45,406 nucleotides of DNA, from NCBI GenBank assembly GCA_022768325.1, contig JALEMI010000119.1, forward strand, positions 1-45,406, given 5' to 3'. The notes under the pieces were generated by a model. That model was given only the letters and a program-made list of their open reading frames with translations, searched no databases and was not told the DNA's origin. The stretch's first letter is position 1. The number at the start of each line of letters is the position of its first letter. This stretch comes from Bacteroidales bacterium (lineage in GTDB: Bacteria > Bacteroidota > Bacteroidia > Bacteroidales > Marinilabiliaceae). Shown one piece after another: positions 17,026-25,637 of the stretch. Both the position numbers and the translations under genes were made by a program.

Positions 17026-17035
17026 ATTAAGGAAA

Positions 17036-18040
17036 ATGGAGAAACCGAACTTGGCTCAACAAGTCGTCGCGACACCGGCAACAGCCAACGACTCAGTCCG
17101 CGCAAAGGCTAAGGCGACGGCTCTTGCCGCCCTACGCAAGCGCGAAAAGGCGGAGCAGCAGACGCTCAGCCAGACCGACTCGGCTTTCTTCTTCTCCCGC
17201 GACACGACATTTGAGCAGATATGCGGCCACACGACCGACATCAACACACTGGTAAACTCTACGTCGTGGCTCAAAAATCAGGAAAGAATTAGCAAAACGG
17301 CTCCTCTTGCGACAACCACGGAGAAGCCATCGGCAAAAGAACTCCCCCTGCGTGAACGCGGCACGACGGATTTGCGCCCGTATGCCGACATAGTTGTCGG
17401 GCTGTCGCTGCTCATTGTCATCATCTTGGGCATAATCAGCTCAACGACAACATCTTTCGTGACGGACGTATTGGGCTTTTTCAATGGCTCGAACGGATGG
17501 CGACGGCTTAAGAAGGCCAACGAGAGCCATACGAACTTCGCCTTTGCGATGCTCGACGGGGTTTACATCATAATCTTGACGGTATTGGCGATGGAGATGG
17601 CCATTGTGATGCATACGTTCTCCATATCGTCCAAGATGTCCGTCATTATCATTGCCGGCGAGATTGCGGCGGGTATATGTCTCTTTTACGCTGTGCGGGC
17701 GTTTATTGACAGGGTGATAGGCTACGCCTTCATGACGGAGGGCCTCATGCGAGACATCTCACTAAGCCGCCATGCGAGCCGCTCGACAATGGGAATTATC
17801 CTCACGCCATTCGTCTTGACCATGCCCTTTGTCTCGACGACCGCTTGCGACATCATGGGCAAGACGGCAATAGGCCTTGTTTTGCTCGTAACGTCTTGGC
17901 GCATTGCTAAGACCGCGAAAATAAATTCAACTTCGCTGCCGTCTATTCTTTACTTCATTTTGTACCTTTGCATCGTAGAAATCGCACCTGCCTTGTGCAT
18001 TGCGCGAATAGCAATGCTCGCTTACGGAACTGCCGAATGA
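17036..18040 (+). CDS. DUF4271-type membrane protein
   Basis: This 334-residue integral membrane protein of unknown function has a long soluble N-terminal part (about 1-115, rich in Ala/Lys/Arg then Ser/Thr) followed by about six hydrophobic helices between 120 and 330. Length, topology and position directly before hemD match the Bacteroidota DUF4271 family. A link to heme synthesis or envelope function is only positional. A 96-bp gap precedes hemD. Confidence 0.8.
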   Translation: MEKPNLAQQVVATPATANDSVRAKAKATALAALRKREKAEQQTLSQTDSAFFFSRDTTFEQICGHTTDINTLVNSTSWLKNQERISKTAPLATTTEKPSAKELPLRERGTTDLRPYADIVVGLSLLIVIILGIISSTTTSFVTDVLGFFNGSNGWRRLKKANESHTNFAFAMLDGVYIIILTVLAMEMAIVMHTFSISSKMSVIIIAGEIAAGICLFYAVRAFIDRVIGYAFMTEGLMRDISLSRHASRSTMGIILTPFVLTMPFVSTTACDIMGKTAIGLVLLVTSWRIAKTAKINSTSLPSILYFILYLCIVEIAPALCIARIAMLAYGTAE

Positions 18041-18136
18041 AGCAAATAAAAACAGGGAAGCCAACACGCAAAAAACATCCACATCTCTCCCAAATACATC
18101 CCCAATTACAAACCATTAACTGAAAAAACTACCGCA

Positions 18137-18877
18137 TTGAAAGTTCGTAAAATCCTCGTTTCACAGCCTACGCCGACGGATCCGAAATCGCCATACTTTG
18201 AATTGGCAAACGCGCATGGCTTGACGGTTGAATTCTGCCCTTTCATCAAAGTTGAGGGCATCGATGCTAAGACTTTTCGCAAGCAAAAGATTGACATCCT
18301 GTCTTACACGGCCATCGTCTTCACGAGCAAAATTGCCGTGGACCACTTTTTCCGTCTCTGCGGCGAGCTACGCGTGACGATTCCCGACACGATGAAGTAT
18401 TTCTGCATCTCGGAATCCATTGCCGTATACCTCCAGAAATACACAGTCTATCGCAAGCGCAAGATATTCCATGGCGTGAACCGTTTCCCGGAACTCGTAG
18501 ACGTCATGAAGAAGCATAAGGACGAGAAATACCTTGTCCCGCTCTCCGACGTCCATAAAGACGAGATTCCGACCCTCTTGGACAAGATGAAGCTGACGTA
18601 TAAGATCGGAACGTTCTATAACACCGTGAATTGCGACCTGAAGGAGGTCAAGATTGACGACTACGACCTCATAGTCCTCTTCAGCCCTCAGGGCATCACG
18701 TCGCTCAAGGAGAACTTCCCCGACTTCAAGCAGGGCAACAAGCTGATTGGCGCATTCGGCCCTCTGACGTGCAACGCCGTGACCGAGGCCGGTCTCCGTC
18801 TTGACATCAAGGCCCCAACGCCCGAAGCACCGTCGATGACGGGCGCAATCGAGAACTTCATCAAGGCAAACAAGTAA
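18137..18877 (+). CDS. hemD: Uroporphyrinogen-III synthase
   Basis: HemD cyclises hydroxymethylbilane to uroporphyrinogen III with inversion of ring D, the branch point of heme and corrin synthesis. The 246-residue protein shows the poorly conserved two-domain HemD pattern: VRKILVSQP at the start, the AIVFTSKIAVDHFF segment (about 58-71), and LIVLFSPQGITSLKENF with GAFGPLTCNAVTEAGL in the second domain. It has a TTG start; no ATG lies nearby in frame. The 96-bp gap ahead of it is AT-rich and could hold its own promoter, but none was clear. Confidence 0.9.
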   Translation: MKVRKILVSQPTPTDPKSPYFELANAHGLTVEFCPFIKVEGIDAKTFRKQKIDILSYTAIVFTSKIAVDHFFRLCGELRVTIPDTMKYFCISESIAVYLQKYTVYRKRKIFHGVNRFPELVDVMKKHKDEKYLVPLSDVHKDEIPTLLDKMKLTYKIGTFYNTVNCDLKEVKIDDYDLIVLFSPQGITSLKENFPDFKQGNKLIGAFGPLTCNAVTEAGLRLDIKAPTPEAPSMTGAIENFIKANK

Positions 18878-18904
18878 ACGCCAGCGAGGCGTTAAGCCGA
18901 AATA

Positions 18905-18945
18905 AGAGCGGCGGACATCAGCTTTTGAGCCATGTCCGCCGCTCT
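18905..18945 (+). terminator. Hairpin after hemD, probable terminator
   Basis: A 14-bp perfect stem (18905-18918 with 18932-18945) lies between the convergent hemD and SpoIIE-phosphatase genes. The downstream plus-strand T run is weak (CTTTG), and the minus side reads only TTATT, so it may end transcription from either direction inefficiently. Confidence 0.65.
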
Positions 18946-18970
18946 CTTTGTGTGCGTATGGGGGGGAGGG

Positions 18971-21205
18971 TTAGAACCTCACGCCCATGAAAGATACGTC
19001 GTCGAGCTGATCCCACTCGCTCTCTGGCAAGCGTCCGCAGTCGGTGAGCCAATCCTTGTACGCCTCGTGAACCTTGTCGTGCTGTTGCTCGATTGGCAGA
19101 CCGACAATGTTGTTCATCATCTCCACTACCCTCTTCGTCATGAACCGCTTCTTCTTGGGACCGCCGAAGAGGTCGGCCAAGCCGTCGGAGCTCATATAGA
19201 TGGTGTCTCCCTCGTTGACCTCGAACTCGATGGAGCAGAAAGGGAGATTATTGACGTTGTAGTCGCGGTCTCCGATGCTGCGCTTGACCATGGCCTCCTT
19301 TAGCTCAATGCCCTCTTGTTCGCCGGCCTTGTAGAGATAGACGGGGCGTTTTGCTGAGGCTATGGAGACCATGTTTGTGGAGTGGTCAAACCTCAGTACG
19401 GCGAGGTCCATGCCGTCTTTAGAGTTCTCGTCGCCGCTTTGCTGGAGAATGTTAATGAGATTGGAGTGCAGATTCTCAAGCATGATGTGGGGCGCGACAT
19501 TGTCCTTATGGTCGAAAATATCGTTCAGGATTGTGGTTCCAATCATGGTCATGAAAGCACCTGGGACACCGTGACCCGTGCAGTCGGCGCAGACAATCAT
19601 GTCGACATCGTGCTTGGAACGCGCCCAATAGAAGTCGCCGCTGACAATGTGGCAAGGGACGTAGAAAGCGAAGCATCCGCCATTTCCTCGTCCCTTGAAG
19701 AAACTGAGGTTGGGGAGAATGGACTTTTGAATCTTGAAAGCGTAGTTGATGCTGTCGGTGATTTCGATGTTCTGCTTCTCGATTTTCTCGTTGTTCTCGG
19801 CCAAGACCTTGTTGGCGTTCTCGATGGCAGTGTTTTGCTCGCGCAACTGCTTTGTCTGCCTGTCGACTTCATCTTCGAGCATTTGCTTTTGGTTGCTCAA
19901 TATGCGTTGCCTCTCCTTGTCTCTCCGGCGTTTAAAGAGCGTAAAGACGGCTGTCGCGCCGAGGAGAATAGATATGGAGACGAAAATCCACAACTGACGC
20001 TGAGCGCTGAAAAGGGCTGCTCTCTGCTCAAATTGGACCTTCTCGTTTTGGAGCTTGTCAACATCCATAATTGTCTGCATATCCTGGATTTGACTTGCAT
20101 AGCGTTGGCGATAGACACTGTCGAGAAGGGTCATGATACGCTCGGTGAGCGGGTACTCGGCGTAGTAGAGCTTTAGGGCGTGCGTGGCTCGGAGCTTAGT
20201 CTTTAGGACAGTAATCTCGTTGCTGCGGCGACCACATTCGGAATAGTAAGTCAGTGCTAAATCGGCGTACGTCACGGCGAGACCGTACTCGCCCGTCGCC
20301 TCGTAATACTTTGACTTTACGGAGTTTAGCTCGGCGACGTAGAGGCCGACGAGTGAGGGGTATTCGGCAAGGAGCATATCGGCCTTCTCGATGTGGGCGG
20401 CCGCCTCGTCGAAGCGTTTGAGGTCGGTAAGGACATCGACAAAAGCCACCTCCATGAGCAGGGAATAATCTTCGATAAAGAGATTCTCGAAGACCTCATT
20501 TCCCTGTACGCTTTCCCTGAACTCCTTTAGCTCCCTCTCGTAGGTGCTTACGTACGTGAGAGCTACGGACCTGTCGGAGAGATGTTGGGCGGACTGCATA
20601 CGGTACGTTTGCAAGTCGAGACGCATGGTGAGGTTGGCGGAGTCGTCTTTTGGGATGAGGTCGATGGCCTCGGAGAAATTCTTGATGGCTGTGGCCTCAC
20701 GGTCCATCTCATTGTTTGCGAGACCGAGACCCATAAGCGCATTGCAACGAACGCGGACGCTTACGTCCTCGCCCGACGTGTCGAAGATGGGCTTTTTACT
20801 GCCGTCGTAAAGACTTTGCGCGAGCTGAATGGCCGACTTGAAGCGTCCGAGGTCGATAAAGGCGATAGTCTTGACGAATTGGGCGAAATAGGCCTGATAG
20901 CTATTGGTGTCGGCTCTCGCCACGATGGAATCGGCAAAGCCTATGCACTCATCGTAACGGCCGAGCGTAGAGAGCATATTCAGCTTCTGACCGACGGCGT
21001 AGTCATACACCTCGCGATTGCCGGCCTTATTGGCCACGTCCATAAGTTGCTCGGCGTAGTGGAGACCTTCGGTCGTGCCGGAGGAGTTCTCGGTCAATGC
21101 GCTTAACGAGTCGATCGCCTCATAATAGTTGTCTTGAAACCAAGCGAGGGCAGACCCCTCGAAGAGGAGAAATATGAGGAGTATCGAGTTCCTTAATAGT
21201 CTCAT
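18971..21205 (-). CDS. TPR - transmembrane - SpoIIE (PP2C-type) phosphatase
   Basis: This 744-residue signalling protein has a signal peptide (about 1-21), then a periplasmic helical repeat region of TPR type up to about 390. One transmembrane helix (about 402-424) is followed by a coiled coil (about 430-480) and a C-terminal SpoIIE-type Ser/Thr phosphatase domain. The domain shows the metal-binding GDFYW and DCTGHGVPGAFMTMIG motifs and a later SSDGLADLFGG motif. It probably senses something in the periplasm and dephosphorylates a cytoplasmic anti-anti-sigma-like or other phosphoprotein. No partner switch gene is adjacent. It is 26 bp downstream of the metallophosphatase and is the last gene of the S9-peptidase unit. 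Confidence 0.93.
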   Translation of the reverse strand: MRLLRNSILLIFLLFEGSALAWFQDNYYEAIDSLSALTENSSGTTEGLHYAEQLMDVANKAGNREVYDYAVGQKLNMLSTLGRYDECIGFADSIVARADTNSYQAYFAQFVKTIAFIDLGRFKSAIQLAQSLYDGSKKPIFDTSGEDVSVRVRCNALMGLGLANNEMDREATAIKNFSEAIDLIPKDDSANLTMRLDLQTYRMQSAQHLSDRSVALTYVSTYERELKEFRESVQGNEVFENLFIEDYSLLMEVAFVDVLTDLKRFDEAAAHIEKADMLLAEYPSLVGLYVAELNSVKSKYYEATGEYGLAVTYADLALTYYSECGRRSNEITVLKTKLRATHALKLYYAEYPLTERIMTLLDSVYRQRYASQIQDMQTIMDVDKLQNEKVQFEQRAALFSAQRQLWIFVSISILLGATAVFTLFKRRRDKERQRILSNQKQMLEDEVDRQTKQLREQNTAIENANKVLAENNEKIEKQNIEITDSINYAFKIQKSILPNLSFFKGRGNGGCFAFYVPCHIVSGDFYWARSKHDVDMIVCADCTGHGVPGAFMTMIGTTILNDIFDHKDNVAPHIMLENLHSNLINILQQSGDENSKDGMDLAVLRFDHSTNMVSIASAKRPVYLYKAGEQEGIELKEAMVKRSIGDRDYNVNNLPFCSIEFEVNEGDTIYMSSDGLADLFGGPKKKRFMTKRVVEMMNNIVGLPIEQQHDKVHEAYKDWLTDCGRLPESEWDQLDDVSFMGVRF

Positions 21206-21231
21206 TTTGAGAGGGATGAAAGATTCTTAAA

Positions 21232-22182
21232 CTAAGCCATTGTTACGTTGTCACCGCCAAGATAGGCGATGCCACCCGTAGCACCTTCTTTTCCGACGGT
21301 CAGCTTGCCGACATTGATGCCGCCATACCCGACCTGATTGACGACGACAGAACGGCCGTCTTTATTCGTGACGATGTCTGGTTGGGGCAAGAAAGTATGA
21401 GAATGGCCGCCAAGGATAATGTCGATTCCCGACGTCTGCTTAGCGAGCCTAATGTCGTCTACTCCGCCTTGCATATCGTAGCCAATATGGGTGAGGGCGA
21501 TGACCAATTGGCAACCTTCGACATTGCGGAGGGTATCGGCCATCTCTTGCGCAGTTGGCACAATCTCCTTGAACTGCACGCCCTTAGAATTCTTAGGAGC
21601 AACAAGCCCCTCAAGGCGTATGCCGAGACCGAAAACGCCCACTCGGATGCCGCCACGCTCGAAGACTTGATAGGGCTTGACGAGCTTAGAGCCACGGTCG
21701 TCGGAGAAGAGATAATTTGCGCAAAGGAAAGGGAAATTTGCCGTCTCCATGCAATCGCATAACCCGCTTACGCCATTGTCGAACTCATGGTTACCGATGG
21801 TCACGGCATCGACGTGCATACGGTTCATGAGCTGCATTTCGAGCTGCCCCTTGAAGAAATTGAAATAGGGGGTACCTTGAAACATATCCCCACACTCGAA
21901 GACGAGGACATTCTCAGCCCCTTGCTCTTTTATGACACTCTCGATGAAAGCCTGCCTACGGGCATAGCCGCCCTTGCCGGCATAGAGGTTATCGGTCTCG
22001 GGGAAGGGGTCGATATGGCTATGGACATCGTTGGTGTGCAAAATGGTGAGACCTTTCTTACGGCTCGCCCCTACGGAGCAAGAGGTCAGAGAGGTCAGAG
22101 AGGTCGCCACAGGCGACACGGCCAAAGCGACACCACCAAGACGCTTGAAGAATTCGCGACGGGAAATATTTGAATCGGACAT
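21232..22182 (-). CDS. Tat-exported metallophosphatase (5'-nucleotidase catalytic domain)
   Basis: This 316-residue protein has a twin-arginine signal (SRREFFKRLGG, residues 6-16) and a calcineurin-like metallophosphatase domain. Ligand motifs run ILHTNDVHSHIDP (D-x-H), FECGDMFQGTPYF (GD), AVTIGNHEFDNG (GNHE) and the later ALTHIGYD and ILGGHSHTFLP (GHxH). It equals the N-terminal catalytic half of UshA/CD73-type 5'-nucleotidases. The missing C-terminal substrate-binding half is encoded by the gene just upstream (22186-22962), 3 bp away. Together they should release phosphate and nucleosides from periplasmic nucleotides. Confidence 0.93.
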   Translation of the reverse strand: MSDSNISRREFFKRLGGVALAVSPVATSLTSLTSCSVGASRKKGLTILHTNDVHSHIDPFPETDNLYAGKGGYARRQAFIESVIKEQGAENVLVFECGDMFQGTPYFNFFKGQLEMQLMNRMHVDAVTIGNHEFDNGVSGLCDCMETANFPFLCANYLFSDDRGSKLVKPYQVFERGGIRVGVFGLGIRLEGLVAPKNSKGVQFKEIVPTAQEMADTLRNVEGCQLVIALTHIGYDMQGGVDDIRLAKQTSGIDIILGGHSHTFLPQPDIVTNKDGRSVVVNQVGYGGINVGKLTVGKEGATGGIAYLGGDNVTMA

Positions 22183-22185
22183 TTT

Positions 22186-22962
22186 TCAGTTTTCAACAGT
22201 TATACGTTGATCCTCTGGGGCGGAAATGGCAATGTTGGCTTCGCCGCAAGCTCGCAGATGCCCAATGAGGGCGTCGCGGAACGTCTCCTCGGTCTCCACC
22301 TCCAACTTGCCGACGAGACAGCCAAAACCGTCGCCACCAGTACTCAGATAGTCGATTGTCGCGAGCCGATAGACCTTATCGCCAGAAAGGGGCTTGCCAC
22401 ATATCTTCACGTTCTTAGCCTTATCGCCTACAATTGTCATAGAGGCATTGGCAATACCTTCGCCGCCACGCGACGCGACATGGTCCATCATGGCCATGAC
22501 ATCGGCAGAATCGAGACTCAGGACGACAAGGGTATTATTGAAAGGCGCGATGCAGAAGATGTCGCCAACGGTTATCGTGCCCGCATGGAGAAAGCTGCGT
22601 ATGCCGCCGATATTCATAAGGCCGAACTCGGGGACGGGGAGAGAATGCTCCTCGGCGTACCGCTTGGTCTCGGCAAAAACGACATCAGCGACATAACGCC
22701 CGAGGGAGGACTCGGGGCGGTAGGCAACCATCATGCTTGCGCTTTTGCACAAGGGGACACCCATAAGCCGCTTAAGGCTGTCGCGATAGACGGTTATCGT
22801 CTCCTCAATCTCAGCGTCTGGCACGATGGAGCTGTCGATGGGACACAACTCCACCTTATTGACGCTCAGGGGCGCAGCGGACTCGTAATGCGAAATCACC
22901 GCGAAGCTGACGGCGGCCACAATGGCGAGAACCGACAGTGTGATAAGAATATCTTTTTTCAT
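22186..22962 (-). CDS. 5'-nucleotidase C-terminal domain protein
   Basis: This 258-residue protein has an N-terminal membrane anchor or signal (about 5-26), then a 5'-nucleotidase C-terminal domain. Visible features are SSLGRYVADVVF, the GLMNIGGIRSF substrate motif, the ITVGDIFCIAPFNNTLVVLSL segment and a C-terminal LATIDYLSTGGDGF motif, whose aromatic residues stack on the nucleobase in the family. The catalytic metallophosphatase half is the next gene. Its ATG overlaps the stop of the S9 peptidase (ATGA), implying coupling. Confidence 0.93.
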   Translation of the reverse strand: MKKDILITLSVLAIVAAVSFAVISHYESAAPLSVNKVELCPIDSSIVPDAEIEETITVYRDSLKRLMGVPLCKSASMMVAYRPESSLGRYVADVVFAETKRYAEEHSLPVPEFGLMNIGGIRSFLHAGTITVGDIFCIAPFNNTLVVLSLDSADVMAMMDHVASRGGEGIANASMTIVGDKAKNVKICGKPLSGDKVYRLATIDYLSTGGDGFGCLVGKLEVETEETFRDALIGHLRACGEANIAISAPEDQRITVEN

Positions 22963-25046
22963 TTAAGCCAACGATCTAACCAGCGATAGAACTCGCGATG
23001 CCAAAGAATACTGTTTTGCGGATGAGACACCCAATGGCATTCGTCGGGGAAATAGAGGAATTGGGCATCGAGGCCTTTCATTCTCGCGACATTGAAAGCC
23101 CCCATACCCTGAGTGTAGGGGATGCGGAAATCCTTGTCGCCATGGACAACCATGATAGGCGTATCCCATTGCGCCACGAAGAGGTGGGGAGAATTGGCGA
23201 AACTGGCTTGCGCGACGGCATTGTCCTTATCCCAATAGGGGCCACCGAGATCCCAATTGGTAAAGAAGAGCTCCTCAGTTGTGGAATAGAGCTGTTCAAG
23301 ATTGAAGATGCCGCAATGGGCGAGGAAAGCCTTGAACCGCTTCTGATGATGACCGGCGAGCCAATAGACGGAGAAGCCGCCATAGCTTGCGCCTACACAT
23401 CCGAGGCGTTCGGAATCGACAAAAGGCTCGGCGGAGATGGTGTCGACAGCGGAGAGGTAGTCCTTCATGTTCTGGCCGCCGTAGTCCATGCTTATCTGCT
23501 CATTCCACTCGACACCGAAGCCTGGGAGACCGCGTCGGTTGGGCGCAATGACCACGTAGCCGTTGGAAGCCATGAGGGCGAAGTTCCACCTGCGGCTCCA
23601 GAACTGGCTTACCGTGCTTTGCGGGCCTCCTTGGCAATAGAGGAGCGCGGGGTATTTCTTGTTCTTATCGAAATCGGGAGGGAGGATGACCCATGTCAGC
23701 ATCTTCTTGCCGTCGGTAGTCGTTATCCATCGTTCTTCGGCACGACCCATTTTCAGCTTGGCGAGAGTGCGGGCATTGGCATTTGTGATATTTTGGGCTT
23801 TGCCGTCGGCTGTCGAGACACGGAAAATGTCGGGCGGCGTGAACATGGATGTACGCGTCGCAAGGATGTTGTCGGCAGCAATGGCGAGCGAAGTGTAGTC
23901 GGCAGTATCGGCGGTGAGCCTCTTAATGTCGCGAGAGGCGACATCGAGTTGGAAGATGGCGTCGCGGGCATTCTCGTCGGCAATGAACCAGATGGTCTTG
24001 GCATCGGGCGAGAGGGCGAACTGGTCGACGTACAGCTCGGAACCGACCGTCAGGTCTTCGAGGGCGCCGGTATTGAGATTCTTGTGGAAGATGCGGTTAC
24101 GGTCGCTCTCGTAGCCATCGTGCTCCATGCTGAGCCAGAAGATAGAGCCATCGGGAGCGAAAGCGGGGTTGGTATCGTAGCCGGCGTTGGGTGCGGATAT
24201 GTTGACTGTCTCTCCCGAATTGAGAGAGTAGATGTAGATGTCGGAATTGGTGGAGAGGGCGGACTCTTTGCCTTGGAGCTTCTTGCTGGTGTAGGCAATA
24301 GACTGGGCATCGGGCGACCAGGCCAGCTGCTCTACGCCTCCAAAAGGACGGAGCGGAGAGTGGAAGCGTTCGCCCTCCATTATGTCTTTGACATTGAGCA
24401 GCTTATCGCCACTAAGTTCGGCAATGAAGACGTGGCTGTACTTGCCATCGGCCCATTGGTTCCAATGGCGATACATGAGGTCGGTCTCAATGCGGGCGTT
24501 AGCCTTTGGGAGGTCGGGATAGAGATCGTGAATGTCCGTATCGAGTTTTACGGAGCGGACGAAGGCGACACGGGAATCGCATGGCGCGAAGAGGAATCCA
24601 TCGATACCCTCTGAATTGGCAATGGGCTTAGCGTCGGAGCCATCGGGATTTGCCACCCAAAGGCAATCTTCGGAATCCTTGTCCTTGGGGCGGAGGAAGG
24701 CAATCCGGCCGTCGGGCAAGAAAGCTGGGGCGCTGGACGAGAGACCGTTGCCGTTGGTCAATTGCTCAATATGCCCGTTGCCGTCCGTGGGGATGGTGTA
24801 TAGCTCTGTTGTTGTCTTGTCGGCGGCGATGTCGGTATAGGAGATTGTAAAGAGGGCTCGCTTAGCATCGGGCGATACCGCCGGCGCACCGACAGCCCCC
24901 ATTTTCCACATAACCTCGGGCGAGAAATGGCCTCCTGGCACATCTACGTCGGGTTCGCTCCAGAGGCTACTCTTATCGTTGTTGTCGCAAGAAGAAAAAG
25001 AGGATGTCATTACAGCGATAAAGACGAGAAGATGTAATTTTTTCAT
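22959..25046 (-). CDS. S9-family (prolyl oligopeptidase/DPP-like) serine peptidase lipoprotein
   Basis: This 695-residue exported peptidase has a lipoprotein signal with SSC lipobox (start chosen at ATG 25046, MKKLHLL) and a beta-propeller of WD40-like blades (about 45-420). The C-terminal alpha/beta hydrolase domain holds nucleophile Ser554 in GASYGGFS, Asp639 in HGDKDFRIP and His671 in DECHW. Such enzymes release dipeptides or cut oligopeptides, often after Pro or Ala, in peptide scavenging. It leads a four-gene unit and is preceded by an unusually hairpin-rich spacer (25093-25169). Confidence 0.95.
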   Translation of the reverse strand: MKKLHLLVFIAVMTSSFSSCDNNDKSSLWSEPDVDVPGGHFSPEVMWKMGAVGAPAVSPDAKRALFTISYTDIAADKTTTELYTIPTDGNGHIEQLTNGNGLSSSAPAFLPDGRIAFLRPKDKDSEDCLWVANPDGSDAKPIANSEGIDGFLFAPCDSRVAFVRSVKLDTDIHDLYPDLPKANARIETDLMYRHWNQWADGKYSHVFIAELSGDKLLNVKDIMEGERFHSPLRPFGGVEQLAWSPDAQSIAYTSKKLQGKESALSTNSDIYIYSLNSGETVNISAPNAGYDTNPAFAPDGSIFWLSMEHDGYESDRNRIFHKNLNTGALEDLTVGSELYVDQFALSPDAKTIWFIADENARDAIFQLDVASRDIKRLTADTADYTSLAIAADNILATRTSMFTPPDIFRVSTADGKAQNITNANARTLAKLKMGRAEERWITTTDGKKMLTWVILPPDFDKNKKYPALLYCQGGPQSTVSQFWSRRWNFALMASNGYVVIAPNRRGLPGFGVEWNEQISMDYGGQNMKDYLSAVDTISAEPFVDSERLGCVGASYGGFSVYWLAGHHQKRFKAFLAHCGIFNLEQLYSTTEELFFTNWDLGGPYWDKDNAVAQASFANSPHLFVAQWDTPIMVVHGDKDFRIPYTQGMGAFNVARMKGLDAQFLYFPDECHWVSHPQNSILWHREFYRWLDRWLK

Positions 25047-25092
25047 TCTGTCGATCCTATTCAAAAAAAGATGAGATTCCCACCCCGACGGA

Positions 25093-25169
25093 CAAGCCGG
25101 CTTGGCAGGAACCTCAGTAATGAGCCCACTTTTACTCGAAAAGTGTATAGAACAGAAGGCAAGCCTTCT
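25093..25169. repeat. Cluster of four short inverted repeats between the S9 peptidase and the 120-residue gene
   Basis: Within 77 bp lie four separate hairpins: 25093-25104 (CAAGCCGGCTTG), 25113-25124 (CTCA/TGAG), 25127-25145 (7-bp stem CACTTTT/AAAAGTG) and 25154-25169 (AGAAGGC/GCCTTCT). On the minus strand they are followed by a seven-T run (25069-25063), 17 nt before the S9 peptidase start codon. They could end the transcript of the 120-residue gene or form a structured leader. Confidence 0.5.
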
Positions 25170-25171
25170 TG

Positions 25172-25534
25172 CTATTTTACCTTAGAGATTTCCTCGGACA
25201 GGTCGGCATACTTCTCAAAAAGAGACTTGCTGAAAGCGGCATAAGCCTTAGCGACTTCTTTGGAATAGGCGGTCTTAGTGTCGCAGTAAGCCTTGATGGC
25301 GGACTCGCTGTTGCTGCGCTTGGCCTTAGCGATCTGGCTTCTGAGGGGCTTTGGGGCGTTGATGGCAGGATTAGCTATTTGCGCGAGAGCCTCGTTCTTG
25401 AAATTGACCACCTTGGCGGCAACATCTTGGAGCTTATCGGCATCGACACCCTCGAGGAAGAACTTCACCGTGATAATGCTCGTGAGATCCTGGGCAAGGA
25501 AAAGCACATCCTTTTTCAGATTGCGTAACTTCAT
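25172..25534 (-). CDS. Hypothetical helical protein, 120 residues
   Basis: I do not recognise a family. The protein has no signal peptide and is predicted almost entirely helical, with many Ala, Lys and Glu. Heptad-like spacing suggests a coiled-coil or small helical bundle, and the C-terminal third (YAAFSKSLFEKYADLSEEI) is amphipathic. Codon use resembles the neighbours and it has its own consensus promoter and a leader hairpin (25558-25612), so it is probably a real, separately regulated gene. Confidence 0.65.
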   Translation of the reverse strand: MKLRNLKKDVLFLAQDLTSIITVKFFLEGVDADKLQDVAAKVVNFKNEALAQIANPAINAPKPLRSQIAKAKRSNSESAIKAYCDTKTAYSKEVAKAYAAFSKSLFEKYADLSEEISKVK

Positions 25535-25557
25535 AATTATTAGTGTTTTGTGCGTTT

Positions 25558-25612
25558 ATGGGGACTTGTTTTAGCGCAAGTCCCCATTCACAATTGACTT
25601 CTTACAAATTTA
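25558..25612 (-). promoter_or_regulatory. Promoter plus leader hairpin for the 120-residue gene
   Basis: On the minus strand a -7 element TAAATTTG (25612-25605) is followed by an 11-bp perfect stem (25577-25587 with 25558-25568, loop 8 nt). The ATG comes at 25534. The stem has no T run on the minus strand, so it is either an inefficient terminator for the porin upstream or a 5' stabilising or regulatory structure. Confidence 0.45.
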
Positions 25613-25637
25613 ACAAAATTCCAGACACATATCAGCG

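Noticed and set aside
22998-24614. Plus-strand frame of 538 codons
   Set aside because: Despite its length it is exactly antisense to the S9 peptidase with an intact catalytic triad. It has no ribosome-binding or promoter context and no family pattern.
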